Positions 20,488 through 33,722 of a stretch of 64,000 nt of DNA are shown in pieces. The notes below the pieces were generated by a model that made no database searches, was not told where the DNA came from, and saw only the letters and a list, made by a program, of their open reading frames with translations. The stretch's first letter is position 1. The number at the start of each line of letters is the position of its first letter. Made by a program: the position numbers and the translations under genes. Source of the DNA: Lepidodermella squamata (lineage: Eukaryota > Gastrotricha). Where the stretch lies: contig JBLDXI010000015.1 in the NCBI GenBank assembly GCA_047495785.1, positions 620,001 to 684,000 of the forward strand. Direction: 5' to 3'.

Positions 20488-21830
20488 ATGAGATTACTCT
20501 CATTCTTTCTACTGGTAGTTTCGTTTACAGACGCTCAATGGATCAACGCTGTATGGCGGCGACCATGCACATACAGGCTTCAAGAATGAAACCATCGGGT
20601 CTCAACCTAAAGGTAAAAAAATTTGGGAGACCGAACTGCAGAGCTTGGATTTCGTGAACCCAGCTCAGTTGCTGGTTTATGACAACAACGTCTTCGCGCT
20701 CAATGACAACGGAATGCTGTTTATCCTAGACGCTTCCGCTGGCACATTGTTGAAGAGCATCCAGTTGCCAAATTTAGACCCAGCCGATGATAACAATAGG
20801 CGTTTTCTACAGAGCTTGATATTGAAATCTAACGACGTCTATTACATGTACATTCGATGCGATGCGACAATCGGTGGATTCCTGATTACGAACACTTTTA
20901 AATTCGATATTTCAGCCCAGAAAGTGGTAGATTCTTGGCGAGGGAACGACTCCGGCGTCGTATCACGCTCTTTCGTTGGGTCAGCCAGTGATTTTTGGTA
21001 TTCGATCTCGCCCTCGCGACGTGATTCAGCCGCGTATTTTTTCACCGACATCTTGGGTGCTCCTTATATTACAGTCCAAGTTGCTCTGACAGCATTTGAT
21101 ATTTATGCTTCTTCAGTTAGCACGGACACTCGTCTATTTGTGAGTCGTGCCTATTGCCTAACAGAATTGAACACGAAAACTGGAGCGGTTGTCCAAGTCC
21201 TGCAATTCCAAGAAATGACAGAGCAGGGAGTGGCATCTCGGCGATTTACACCGGTATTGTCGAACAACATAGCCATAGTTCAAAGCATGACATGCATCAA
21301 GGAATGTTCAATAAACCTGCATGGAATCGACCTGTCAACGCCTGGGAAAATGTCGCAAAAATGGCGGACTAATGCAGGCTTAAAGCATACAGAGGACATG
21401 GACGGCATAGCAACTGATGGCAAGTCGATTTTTCTTACTGACCGAACGAAGTTTGCCCTGGTTGAGTTGAACTTTGCGACGGGTGCCATAGTTACCACCC
21501 ATGTTTGCGGGAAGATCGGTAGCAAAATGAGTTTGCAGCCGCGAACGATCGTTTTGGCGGATTACGTGATTTCCGAGGCTTGCAATGCCGTCTCGGTGTT
21601 TGACCGATCGCAGAAGAAGTTTGTTAACCAGAATCTTGGATCCGGGATCCGGTGATGGGCTTACTTACTACAAAAAGAAGGTTTTCTTCCGGATTACAAA
21701 ATTGGCAAAGAACGCGAGGATTATAAGCTACGAACTTGATGCCTCGCAGCCTGCTGCTAAAGGTTCTTCGCTAAGCTTGAGTGTGATTCTGATTTTCGCA
21801 TCCATTTTTGCTGCAAATCTTATACAGTGA
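20488..21830 (+). pseudogene. PQQ-type beta-propeller protein, copy 4 (two frameshifts)
   Basis: The ATG opens a signal peptide (MRLLSFFLLVVSFTDA) followed by QWINA. A net 4-nt insertion near 20550 then shifts the frame before the GDHAHTGF motif. A 7-nt direct duplication near 21645 (GGATCCG repeated) shifts it again just before the SGDGLTYYKKK segment. Between the lesions the body is open and recognisably the same propeller, and the GPI-type tail is intact. Some segments are nearly identical to copy 3 while the middle is strongly diverged, which suggests gene conversion. The frames do not rejoin, so no full protein can be made. Confidence 0.85.
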
Positions 21831-22724
21831 ACTTGTAAAAAATAAGCTATAAGAAGGCTAACTAGCTAGTTTGAAAGCGATGCGGCGAGGTTACAGTTAG
21901 CGGGTTCACTTATCTGAAAGGTTTGCGCATATTTCATTGGCCTGCAGCCAAACCAACTCCTGAATAAATAAAATTTAATTTTCTCATGAAGACCGTTCCT
22001 CCGATCTTTTTAGAATTTCTCAGCACAAGGTTAAAATGGCTTAGTGGCTCCTTATACAGTTGATCGGATAGTTGTCATCAATCATTGCCTAAATTAACTA
22101 CTCGGGTATTCGTGATTTGATTCCAACAGTCAGTGTTCAGTCTTCTTCCTCAGACTTTCAATTTGATGCTTGTAATCAATAATTTGGTCCGATTAAAGGA
22201 CCCTGCTATGATAAGGGTCTTCATCTGATAATGAAGTAAGATTTAGCTTGATATCGAATTTCGACATGTTTCGTCGATCGTCGAAATTTTTAGAAGTAAT
22301 TCGGTGATCGGCATTGAAATGCCATGAGCGGCTGGTGAATTAGATTCGACACTTTGATTGCAAATAAATGAAGTGGGTATGACTTTGATTCGCCTCGAAG
22401 TCCAGACTTCGTGAAAAAATGAGGAATTTTTGTTTAGTGTCGAGGCTAACGCTAGCTATCGGTTTTCTATGGAAATCGGAATATAAAGCCCCAGGCGTTA
22501 TACTTTTAAAAAGTCTGTGTTTTTGAAAAAAACAACGACTATTTATAACAAATTACACCAAAATGTCGCGCTTTGCCAGATCAAATAACAGAAGTAGGGA
22601 ATGAAGCACCTGGAGTTTAAGCGCACTCCATGCTCAATTGTTTTTTATGCCTACGTCAAAGAGTTTTTTCTTCCCACAGTGGATCAAAGTTTACGACTAA
22701 CATAACACGTATTTCTGCGGGGAA
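21831..22724. other. Intergenic stretch before the monooxygenase
   Basis: Contains the 3' end of propeller copy 4 (AATAAA near 21964) and the likely promoter or first exon of the next gene. No other feature was recognised. Confidence 0.4.
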
Positions 22725-24636
22725 ATGCATTCTTCAATCTTTACCACAGGTCTTTTGGCCTTGGTTTTCACTATGTGAGCTGCAGGCCCGATTACACAAG
22801 CCGAATCCCTAACGGGCATCGAGTTCCGAATCCATGCAATCGAACTATCATATGGTCAGGCGTTGGCCATCAATACGCGAAGGGCTCAGGCGATTTGAAC
22901 GACTTTGGCATGGATTTCGCGAAATCTGGTTCGAAATGGACTAGAGAACTGTGCCAAAGAGACAGCGATGGCGATGGAGTCACAAATGGGCAGGAATTAG
23001 GTGATCCTAACTGCAATTGGGTCCCGGGTCAGCCCCATCCTAATTCCGCATCCATCACTCACCCTGGTGTTTGCGAACCGATCGACGCACCGATCTGCAA
23101 GGAAAAGGTCAAATTCTTGAGTGCTATGAATGAGGATTGCCAATTCCAGGGTAAGCCTAACGCTTGGTGCCCAGCTGTGAACGACCCGGGTGTTAAGGTT
23201 TATGAAATGCGATTCAGCAACTATTCAGTCCCTCTGGCCGAGACTGCGTACGACTGCCAGGAGTTTACTCTACCAAGTGACGATGATTACGAAATCATTG
23301 GCGTAAGCTCAGACTTTCTGAATTTCTGAGTTTATTTCCTGTATTTTCAGTTCAATGCGATCTTCGAGAATACCGAATTCGTCCATCACATTGTCGCGTA
23401 TGGCTGCGCATCTGCCGGCGAGCTGAAGAATCTCGCCGACTCAAATGGCCGCTACAAAACGCCCAGCCGTTGCAGTATGGGCTCAGCACCGTGCAGCCTT
23501 CAGTTCATCCGAGGCCTCGGCTACTTCTGCTACGGCGATGATGTTAGCGCGCCCTTTGGCAAAAGCTACTTCAGCAAAGTCCTTCTTCAGATTCACTACA
23601 CGAATCCTAAGAAAAAGACTGGCATTGATTCGTCTGGGTTGGTTCTATACTACCAGAAAATTAAGAGACCGAACAAAATCGCTGTCTTCACCCTTGGGCA
23701 AACTGTACTTCAACTGCCGCCTCAAAATCCTAGAGTCTCAGTGAAATCCGAGACTTTCAAAGACCAATGCAGCATTGCGACATTCGGTGGCACAGGGAAG
23801 AAATATTCGCTTAGAACAGCTTATTTCCACATGCATCAAACTGGAACCTACGCAAGGGCCTATCTCAACAAGAAATCGACAGGTCAACGAATTTTGATAG
23901 CCGATCTGCCGTTTTTCTACGACCACCAACCTAAAACTGAGTGGACAGCTGAAACTGCTCCGATAATCGAAGCGGGTGATGGTTTTGAGATTGAATGCAT
24001 CTTTAATACAACTGGGAGAGATACGTGGACCTTCTACGGCGAGGGAACATACGAAGAGATGTGCGTTCTATCTATGGATATCACGCCGCCTGTTGATGGT
24101 AAAAATTTTGATATTCGAGGCGTTGAGTATGGCGGAATCGATGCTTGTTCCCTGAGATCGCCCGTTTTCAATAACTGCTCGACTGCTGACTTCAGAAAGA
24201 AGTTGAACGAGACTAAGGAATTCGGGACATTCCAGTCGGAATGCTTATGCGAAACTTACCCGATTGGTGCCTGCTCGTCGAAATGTTACAATTTCTTGAA
24301 TAAGACTGGTTTCATCAACATGAGACAGTGCCTCGACTCGCCTGCTGTCTTCAGACTCGGCCTCGGAACTGAGTGGCCGGCTAGGTTCAATATCAAGGAC
24401 CATCTGTCAGCCTGTTTCAAGTTGGACAAACCCCCGCAGGAAGGAACAATGTGCACTATGAGTGAGTAGACTCTCTGAATTTTAGTATGATTTAACACAT
24501 TCTATATTTTGTTTCAGCCAAATCTTTGGCAAGTGCTGATGTTGCGAGAGCTCAGACCCAAAATTCGAATACGGCCATTTCTACGCGATTTGGCTGGATT
24601 TCCCTCATCACTGCTTTATCCATAATGTTCGCCTGA
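22725..24636 (+). CDS. Temptin-domain copper type II monooxygenase (DBH/MOXD-like)
   Basis: Exons end 23302, then 23351-24461 and 24518-24636. The N-terminal domain is temptin-like (IPNGHRVPNPC, then the calcium-loop-like DSDGDGVTNGQELGDP). It is followed by the two copper domains of an ascorbate-dependent monooxygenase. The copper ligands are visible: HH in FVHHIVAYGC, His in LLQIHYTNP, HxH in YFHMHQTG and Met in EEMC. The last exon ends in a hydrophobic tail (WISLITALSIMFA), suggesting a GPI anchor. Enzymes of this family hydroxylate small amines or peptides; the substrate here is unknown. The 5' end is unresolved: the ATG at 22725 opens a good signal peptide (MHSSIFTTGLLALVFTM) but meets TGA at 22776, and the temptin frame is offset by one base. 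Confidence 0.8.
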
Positions 24637-25006
24637 AAGCTTGAGAAGATTAAACATGAGTCTGCAAGTATGGCAATGTTCATCGGGCAGTAAGCGCTAC
24701 CGCAAATGGCTTTCCTTTGGCGGAAATGATTATTTGACATATCATTTTTCATGCCCCTGATTCAGATTTTTGCGGCTACTAAAACTGTTGCATTCATCTG
24801 TCTTTAGGCCAATATTTTTTCTTTTCCAAATTAAAAAAATTGGCAAGCAATTCTCTCTACGTTCCATTGTTCAGTTTACGTGTTCTATTGCTATGTTTTT
24901 AAACCCGGTAAGAAGGGACCCCTTCACGCATTTTACGCATGAATGAATTGAATCAACATTTCTACGATATTCGAGGGCTTTGTTAAGATTTTAATGCTTT
25001 TCTCGA

Positions 25007-25858
25007 ACCATCTCGGTTTGGATCAGATCAGAAGGAGCTTCAAAAAGCGACATCAGGGCCAGAATAGAGAAAAGCTGCAAAGCTTTCGGTGCCTTGAAAA
25101 AATATATTTTTGGAAATAAATCTATTCCTTTTAGCGTAAAAATGAAGTGTATTCGAGGTACAGTAGAACCGGTTGCGAAATTTGGGGGTGAAAATTGGAC
25201 GATGACCAATGAGGATGAGCGGCGACTGAACGTTTGTCAGATGCGGTGCCTACGTAGCATTTGCGGTGTCACTCTGAGGGACAGAGTTAGGAATGATTAT
25301 ATTAGAGAAAAATGTGAAACTCAAAAATTATCTTCGATAGTAGCAAGACATCAACTTAGGTGGTACGGCCATGTTGCTCGCATGGACCCCGAACGGCTAA
25401 CCCACCGAGTACGGTATTGGAACGTGCCGGAGGGGTGGAAACGGCCTAGAGGCAGACCTAAGCTAAGGTGGCTCGACTGTATTAAGAAACATTTGGGGCG
25501 GGTGGGAATTCAAAATTTAGAGGATGCAGATGATTTAGCGAAGGACAGAAGTGAGTGGAGGCTGAAAATTCATAGTCTGGGTTGATGATTCTGATACTTC
25601 TCGTGGGATTTTGTATATTTTGTTGAATTGATGGAAAATGATTTCGGTTTGACTAGGATCGGTCCTCTAGACTGGTCCTCCTCCGACACGCGCTCTGCTT
25701 GCCAGGTCACCACCGTGACCTGTCCGGCAGGGTGTGTACAACGAAGTGATTTTTATTCTCAGCACGCCTTTTGTTGTTTTTTCTAATGTTCTTTTTACTG
25801 TTCTTTTAATCTCAAAAGTGCTGAAGAATAAAGAAAATGTTATGTTATGTTATGTTAT
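25007..25858 (+). mobile_element. 5'-truncated LINE (RTE-like) 3' end
   Basis: An open frame to the stop at 25585 encodes the C-terminal tail of a non-LTR retrotransposon protein. Typical segments are VNDYIREKC-like, HQLRWYGHVARMDPERL and GWKRPRGRPKLRWLDCIKK. The 3' untranslated part ends in a short tandem ATGTT tract (25836-25858), as RTE-type elements often do. The endonuclease and polymerase domains are absent. The insertion is better preserved than the one at 18.8 kb and therefore probably younger. Confidence 0.75.
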
Positions 25859-28800
25859 CTCGGTTTGCAGGCATCCTGACGCTAATAGCAAAGCATTATG
25901 TCTGTATTTAAGAGAAAACATGGCTATAAGATTCAAGATTCATCCGCCCCATGACCCGTTGGCAGTTTTATTCCAGAACAGCATCCATCCGTCGAGTAAC
26001 ATAAAATTAAGTCAACATATTTGCATATAACTTGGCGTTATTAATATCATTAACTTCAACGACTTCTCTTCTCGTAATAACCAATTGAGACGAAAACAGT
26101 GAGACAAAAAGTGTTTCAAGATTGTTCAGGCGATATTTGAATAATCACGACGCGTTGCATCAACTTATGACGCATTTCTTGCCCGACGATTTAAAGGGGT
26201 TCTTCGTACCGGCCAGCGTCATCGGCATCGGGTCGAATAAATAGTCTTCCGCCGCCCGGTCTGATACAAATTTCACCATGCTGAAAAAATCAAAAATTTA
26301 AAGTTCAATCGATGAATGTCACAAGCAATGCAAATTTTATAGGAATGACACTTGTAATTGAATAATAATCATAAACGAGATAAGTTTCCCATTCTGGACT
26401 GAAATTTTATGCTGTTTTCAACATCAGAGGGCAATGGCATCATGATCCCCGACCCGACAGTTAGAGGTCCTATCTTTTCACAGAAACATCATTATATTGA
26501 AGTATTTAAATTTTAAATGAATAATGAATAATGCTGAAGGAAATTAATTCAAACCCTGATTTAAACCAGAGGACTGACTGCATGCTTTTTTGAAAACGTT
26601 TTGTCAGACTCGGAATAAAGCCTAAATATGAAACATGAGGAAGGGTCCGAAATAAAGGGCAGAAATAAAACAGGCTCAGGTGCCTAGTGTAAAATTTAAA
26701 ATTGTGTAGCATTTTTCTTGCCCGGAAATAAAGAGCAGAGCCGGAATTTCTAGTGGCGCAACGAAGACAGTACTCAATAACTTGATGCGCAGGTTACGTT
26801 AATTCCCATTCATCAAGCTGCTGTAACAGTAAGCTGATTACGAATGCTACTACCGGTCTAAAAAATCAATATTTTCCGCGACAGCGAATAACCATTAGGC
26901 CATGGTAAGTGAATTAACATGTTTCTAATAGGATAAATAATTTAAAATTGTCTTCAAGCAACATTTGGAGGTTTCACAACAATTCTTACAAGCAGGATTT
27001 CTACGAACAGAATTTTCCAAATTTTTTCTTTGTACCTGAACAGGTAAATCTATTTTCGCTTCTTCCATCATGTTCTTGATGCTCCGATTTTTGAACGTTA
27101 GACGACTTTAATTTTCTTTTTCAAATCACAGTCAAGTTGTGGAGGCCCAATTAAACCAAACATCATTTTAGTCTAATGATAAATTTAGGATACTTGTTGG
27201 CAATCAGCCTGTAGCTCCAATCGGAGAATGAAATAGGGTAGCAGATCTGGTAAAGATAAGGAATATCCACCCTTAAGGTCCATCTTAGCTGTGTAAACCG
27301 CCAAGGCCACACGGAAATCGCTACTTGGCATAAATTGATTCTTAAGAGATTAATTTCAAAACATAAATTGTATTGGAAATTTACAATAACCCCTACATTT
27401 GTCAAAAGAGAAACAAAACAGGAAAATGCGGAATTTCTTACTCTGCGATAGTCTTCGATGTTAGCTCAGGTTTTGTCGCGGCCTGCTTTCTGTACGATTC
27501 AAGAACAATGTTCAGCAGCTCAGTCGATGCATCCCTACAGTACCGAAAATGCAACCATAGCATAAGTAATTAGCTACAGAAATTTCACTCACGGAGCTGA
27601 AGTTTGAAGACCGAAATCGAAAGCCTCAGCTCGCTCGTCCATGTCGGTAGTTGTTGTTTTTTTGTTAAACTCGCAGGGTTAAATACGGGACGGAGGGAGA
27701 TGGATAAAAATTGCGTACAGTAAATTACGTGCACGCTTAACCGAGCAGCAAATGAATGAAAAATGGCTTATCTAACATTGAGCAGTGTGGCGAATAGCTG
27801 CGGCGGAATATATTATTATAAACACGCGGCGCAGCTGATATCGCGAAACCGAGCGAGCGAGCGAGCGAGCCGTAATCGCTGTAGTTAGTCATAACTTCAC
27901 GGCGAGTACTAAGTAGTGAGAATTTTCAGTCACTTTCTTATCTAGCATACTACGTATATGTGTACCGCGCTACGCTCCAGCGCCGCGCATCTTTTGGTCC
28001 GCGCGATCGTTATTATTTTTCTCATTACAGCCGCGGCGCGAGCCGTTTCTACGCCGATGATCTGTATCCAGGCCAGGTGGGCGCTGGTCGTGATATTTTA
28101 CGTGCTTTTTTTGTTTCCCGTGGTATACTTACACATAGCATATCTAATTAGTGATGATTATGCGGTTTTCGCGTATGTTACCACTATCGTGTTGCCGTAT
28201 GCTACGTGTTAAATGGACGCAAGTTTTGCTAATACGTTGCTTTGTCCGCGGTGCGTATGCGTTAAAAAGGCGCCAATAGTCCGCTGTGGTCCGCTACCTG
28301 GGCCCACTGTTTCGCCGGATAGCACAACATTGAGGTGATACGCGGGTGGTGATTATGTTGTTAGCGGCCGACGCTATGGACATTCCCGTTTTTGCTGGAA
28401 TTCAACATTATTTCGAGAGGGAGAGCTGCTTCCACTCGATATCTCCCGTGGCAAAAGGCAAGGCCAATTACCTCGACGTGACCAATGTCGATCGCCAGAA
28501 AATTCGATAATGTTCGGTTTGAGCCGAAGTCCAAGTTCAATATCGATGAACCATGTGATGTAGATAGGACGCCGCACTCAAGGCACGCCGGCTGACAGAA
28601 AGGCGTGTTCGCTTTTTTTCCTCAACAATATTCTAAATATTTTGCAGCCTAAAAAATTAAAATGACAGGGCTGCATTCGAATTTGCCTATTAATTAAAAT
28701 TTAAAAATTTAAAATTAATTAGTTAAAGCTTTAAAGAACGCAAAAAGTAGATCTTTGGCGCGGTTTCAGAGTTGTTGCCAAGAAGAGATGCATCTTCAGA

Positions 28801-30011
28801 GATGAATTCGGATGATGAGATGGTAGCATCTGCTCAAAATTTGGTAAAAAATCAACAAAAATAGCTCAAGAAATATTGGGGTGGAAAATAATGACGTGAT
28901 TCATCTAATTAAATTTGAAACGATGAACTTTGCCCCTTGTTAGTCCGACTTCAGTTTTTGGCGTCTGAAAACCTCTTAGTGCCGCGTCCAATCTACATCA
29001 CATGTAGCGAAGGATTTCCCTCATTCAATTTACCATTATTTCTCATATAGTTTTAAATGTGAGTGGGAGCAAACTGTTTGGAAATTGTTCGCAAACTGTT
29101 CCACAGGGAAAGGCCGGGCAGAGGTCGACAGTGCTGCAGCATGATAGCTTATAGCCTTTTTCTCAGCCTTGAAGCGAACTCACAGCAAATATTGACTCCC
29201 AGTAATTTCAAAGATAAAACGAGTAACAGTATGTAACGGGGATGAGCTATTTCGCGTTAGCGCATCCAGCGCACCCAATTCTGCGCTGCGCCCAAAATTA
29301 GGGTTTGATTATAACAAATCGGAAAGGAATTAAGGAACGATTCGGAGAGTTGCAGTCATTATACGACCGCTCATATATTTTTAATTTTTTATTAATACTG
29401 TATATACCGAATGAAGGACAGTCCCGCTTATAAGGCAGAGCCTCGAGGGCAATCACTGGAAATACAAGGCAGGGGCCAGTTTACGTGCATTTTCGAGGAT
29501 TCGGCGCATTCGAGAATGAAATTCGGTGATACCATAGTACATAGTAGCTCCAAAATTACGCCATAGTCACATAGAATGCGCATCGCAATGTAAATGTGCA
29601 ATGAGTTCCAATACAGCGTTAATAATCTTGATTGAAAAATTGAAATTTTTCCTATAATTTATCCCATCTACATCTGTATTATTGGCAGGCCAATTGCCAA
29701 AGTATAGTTGCATGCCAACATGCTTCTAGTATATAACGGTAGTGCCACAGTTTGCAAGGGAATACGATGCAACTGCGGGAATACTTCGGCGGTATGAACA
29801 AACATGAACAAAAGCGAACAAAATTCCCCACTGAACAAAACCCGGATTCGCTAAAAAACATGATAAATCAATCTCACGCGATCTGGACTGTTAATTGCAA
29901 TATTAATAATGGATAGGATGACACTCAATTTTGAATAATTTGAAAATCCTAGCAAGCTTATTACGAACGATTACAATTCTGATCAGCCCAGAAGTCCACA
30001 ATTTTCGAAAA
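25859..30011. other. Long stretch without a supported gene
   Basis: About 4.1 kb. Short open frames exist (for example near 27958-28212), but none has recognisable motifs, splice context or family resemblance. A (GAGC)n microsatellite lies within it. The GC-richer part around 27.8-28.6 kb stands out from the AT-rich rest and may be transposon-derived or regulatory; I cannot tell which. Confidence 0.5.
27846..27873. repeat. (GAGC)n microsatellite
   Basis: Five adjoining GAGC units with imperfect ends in a locally GC-rich stretch. Confidence 0.8.
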
Positions 30012-31366
30012 ATGGTTCACATCTACTATAATTTGATTTTTCTTCCGTTCGTTATAATATACCCATTCGACTCCAATGAAAATGAAACTTCTGCTGATAA
30101 TTCAAGTTTACCCGAGACTGGAAAAGATTACGCTAACTTGATGAGGCGAAACTTCTTCAGCTATTGCCCTCAAGTTTTATCTAAAAGTCTGCCGTTGGAC
30201 GTTTTAGTTTCCAACTATTTCGGATCGCCTTTGAATGTAACAGTATCAATGGATTTGTACCGCTTGATTGAAATCGATGACATGAAGCAAAGGTAAAAGT
30301 ATTCTTGTCTTCTGTTCTTAGTGTCACAGTTACTCTGTTATAGCTTGTCTGTCTGGGCTATGGTTACCATGAACTGGTACTACCCATGTGATCCACCATC
30401 TTGCACATTTCTACTCGAAAACGACCGGCTGTGTTACGCAGCTAAGACTAATCTGAGTGATATCGACTACGCCTCAGCGATGGCTATTTATCTATCCAAT
30501 AAAGAAACATGGGCGCCTCAGTTTGTTCATATGAATGCTATGGACACCCCACGACCCTTCGAAAGGTGGTTTTTTCGGACCCTTTACACGATAATATCCA
30601 GTGATTTTCTATAATCAAAAGGTTAAGCAATGGTCTTGTCTACGTGACTTTTTCTGACAGCGGAGCTTCCTATTACGCAACAGGGCGCTACGATACGGTA
30701 TGCGATGACTTCCCCTTCAGCAAGTTTCCGTTCGACTCAATCACCTGCTCCTTCATTTTCGACTCGGAGGAAGTAGCTGCGTTCGTGAATTATCATCTAG
30801 ATCGCTTCGCTATCGACGAATCTGCAATGGATTCATTTCTCTCCAGCGCAGATGTTTGGGATTTGATATCTGTCAATGATCCTGTGACTAAGAAATCAGC
30901 TCAGAATGGAGAGCTTCAGTTCTCGAGAATGATTGGAACAATTTCATTCAAACGACGGTCGAGCTATTTTGTAATTAACATACTTTTCCCTGTTTTCGCG
31001 CTGTATTCCATGCAATTTGCCGCTTTAATAATGCCACCTGATGTTCCGGATCGGTCTGGTTTCGGAGTTACAGTTGTCCTGGCCTTTTCTGTGATTTTGT
31101 CCATTATCGTCGGTCAGATTCCGCGAACCTCAGAGCCTGTTTACCTTGTTTACTTAGTCGTGTTCAAATTCATCACTGGACTCGTGATAAATGTTTACGA
31201 ATTGATTTCACTGGCTGTTATCAGTGTCAGACAGGACATTGCGCGTGTAAAACTGGGTCGTTACAAGATTTCACGATCTAGGATAGCTGATATTGTCTTC
31301 GCTTCAGCAGTGATCACCGCATCTGTGATAGCGGATTCTATTTTTATGTACCTTATGCTGAAGTAA
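30012..31366 (+). CDS. Cys-loop ligand-gated ion channel subunit L1
   Basis: Exons 30012-30292, 30344-30565 and 30622-31366 give 415 aa. A signal peptide follows the ATG (MVHIYYNLIFLPFVIIYPF). The extracellular domain carries one N-terminal Cys (NFFSYCPQ), the CxxxxC-x9-C triplet in WYYPCDPPSC...C, the loop A-like WAPQFVHMNAM and the Cys-loop CDDFPFSKFPFDSITC. M1 starts SSYFVINILFPVFALY, M2 follows the filter-side motif VPDRSGFGVTVVLAF, M3 is EPVYLVYLVVFKF and M4 is C-terminal. The M3-M4 loop is only about 30 residues. No vicinal Cys pair marks loop C, so this is not a typical nicotinic alpha subunit. Acidic Asp at -1' suggests cation permeation by analogy only. Ligand unknown. AATAAA lies near 31517. 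Confidence 0.9.
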
Positions 31367-31941
31367 AACCTGATGGCTTCATTGTGGAGCTTTTGAGCTA
31401 TTTCTTGTACTTTTTAGACTCTGCGCTTCTTGGTTTTTGAGTCAGGTGAGCATTTCGCATGATATTGATTGATATTTTATCATAGATGCAGCTAAAATGA
31501 CTGATTTACAGTAATGAAATAAAAGGCATCTCGCAAACATAGCTCAAAGATTAATAATACATGAAATGAATCACACACCTATTGGTTTTCTGACGTTGAT
31601 TGGCACCCTCGTCCCCTGAGAATCCTTTTTTATTGGCATTTCTCAGGCAGGGAAAAGCGTAAAATCCTATGCCCTGTAGAGTATGACGCTACTTTTAGGC
31701 AGATGAGAGATCTAAACAGCCTATTTGAGAGATGATTCCAGCATTCAGCCGAAGTGAATTATTGGTATTTTAAAAAATGCATCTAATAGAACTCCCGTTC
31801 TGGTTTTTGCGAACGGTGTCAATTAGAGCGCTTGCTACTTATTGAACCATATTCACGACGTATACCTTTATATAATCTGACAGTCCTTAATTTTCAGCTG
31901 ATTTGATGAGCATTTCTATATCAATGTTGTAGTTGAGGTCA
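31367..31941. other. Spacer between L1 and L2, homologous to L3 upstream DNA
   Basis: The part from about 31480 to the L2 start codon is alignable with 36400-37674 upstream of L3. It lacks the two MITE insertions found there and so preserves both empty sites. No other feature was recognised. Confidence 0.6.
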
Positions 31942-33355
31942 ATGATTACATACAACAAGGTCTGCGGCGCATGTTTGCTCATTTGCCTACTAACTCAGGC
32001 ATGCAGAGCTCAAGATCTACAGTCGAGCGATGTTACGAGCACTGATGAAGAGTACACAGATCGAATGAAGCGCAATTTTCTTCGGCGGTGCCCGCAAGCC
32101 AGGTCAAAATATCTGCCTTTGGATACCTTGGCTCTAAATCGCTTCTCGGCTCCGATGAATGTGACCATATCAATCGACATGTACCGAATGCTCGATATCA
32201 ATGATATGCAGCAAAGGTAAGTATTTAATCATTAACAAATTGTATCAATTTCGGGAATTAGTCTGTCTGTATGGGCTGGCATAACCATGACATGGTACTT
32301 TCCATGCGAGCCACTCGACTGCGTTGATTTGCTTGAGGACGCTTCGATATGCGAAGCAGTGAAAGCAAACTCGACAGCTACGATGTATTCCAATATAATG
32401 TCCCTAAACTGGTTAGATCAGGATATGTGGCTGCCACAATTTGTTCATATGAATGCGCCTGCGATTTCACGGCCCTTCGAAAGGTGAGCCTAATGTTGGA
32501 ACTTTTTGTTCAGATTCAAAGCAAGTCAATGAACGAGGAATCATTAGCCATTAATCAAAGCACTGCTCCATCTTACTAAAAGTTTTGTTTCTTCACAGGG
32601 TCACTAATGGAATGGTTTACATCACACCCTCGGCCAGTGCAGCGGCGTTGTTCGCAACGGGTCGCTACGACACAATCTGCGAAGAATTCCCATTTCAAAG
32701 ATTTCCGTTCGATAATATAAAGTGTTCCTTCATGTTCGACTCTGAAGTAGAAGCAGAGGTTGTGCAATACCAAATGGACCGCTTCGACCTCGACACGTCC
32801 GCTGAAAATTCGTTTCTCTCCAGCGCCGACGTTTGGGAACTAGTCGGCATTTCTGCCCCAAAAAACGAGATTTCTCCTCAAAATGGCGCTCATAATTATA
32901 CAAGAATGACGGCGACAGTCGCATTCAAACGAAGACCAATCTATTTCGTGATTAACATCCTTTTCCCAGTCTTCGCGTTGTATTTCATGCAACTAGCTGC
33001 TTTGATAATGCCGCCGGAGTATCCCGATCGATCTGGTTTTGGAATAACAGTCGTCCTGGCTTTTTCTGTCATTCTAACAATCGTTGACGGCCAAATTCCG
33101 CGAACCTCGGAGCCTGTTTACCTTGTCCACCTGGTTTTGATCAAATTTCTGACTGGTTTAGTGATCAATGTCTATGAGCTCGCGTCCTTAGCCGCGTCGG
33201 GCAGTGATGGGGAGGACAAGCCCGGCAAGTCTAATGTTAAAATAGGGCATTTCAAAGTATCGAAAGCCAGGATTGCTGATGCTGTCTTCGCCTTAGCCGT
33301 AATCTTTTTCACTGTGATTGTAGATTGCACCTTCATTTTTCTTATGATCGATTGA
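31942..33355 (+). CDS. Cys-loop ligand-gated ion channel subunit L2
   Basis: Exons 31942-32216, 32262-32483 and 32599-33355 give 417 aa. The ATG opens a signal peptide (MITYNKVCGACLLICLLT). Landmarks match L1: NFLRRCPQ, WYFPCEPLDC with a third Cys nine residues later, WLPQFVHMNAP, Cys-loop CEEFPFQRFPFDNIKC, then VINILFPVFALYFMQ and YPDRSGFGITVVLAF. The M3-M4 loop is about 35 residues, with Lys-rich VKIGHFKVSKARIAD leading into M4. It is the closest relative of L3; the last ~50 residues are identical. The final 150 nt of coding sequence begin a 715-bp unit repeated twice more downstream. AATAAA lies about 22 nt after the stop. Confidence 0.92.
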
Positions 33356-33640
33356 TATTTATAATGTCAGATTTTGAAATAAAAATGTATATAACGTTAG
33401 CGACGCGCCATAATTATCACTTAGATGATTCATCCGAACGTACTTTATGAACGTAACGTAATGCATCCAGTACGTTCGGTCTTTTCATGACCAGAACGTA
33501 ATTCAATTCACGATCGACATGTAAGTGATTTTACTAGTGGAGGTTTAACAAGTACGACAAGTATTTTACGATCTGCATGTAAAAGGCGTGTACGATAGGG
33601 TCGTGAACGAGGTATACTGTCGAGATGTACTTAGGTACCA

Positions 33641-33722
33641 GTGCGCGAAGTAGGATCCTCGAACTTGGGGGTATTTTCGGGCCGAAACGACCAATGCGTC
33701 CCCTCTGCGGTACTATTCGACC
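33641..33722 (+). repeat. GAAGTAGGATCC-family repeat (also at 34356-34437 and 35071-35152)
   Basis: Starts GCGCGAAGTAGGATCCTCGA and continues through GGTATTTTCGGGCC. It is shorter than the 20.2 kb copy and is carried along by the tandem duplication, giving three identical copies. Confidence 0.5.

Noticed and set aside
22750-22785. A 36-bp GT-AG intron joining the signal peptide to the temptin domain
   Set aside because: Splicing it leaves one base where two are needed, so the temptin frame is not restored.
27958-28212. An 84-codon hydrophobic open frame
   Set aside because: Composition could mimic a membrane protein, but there are no splice signals, paralogues or family motifs. Left unannotated.
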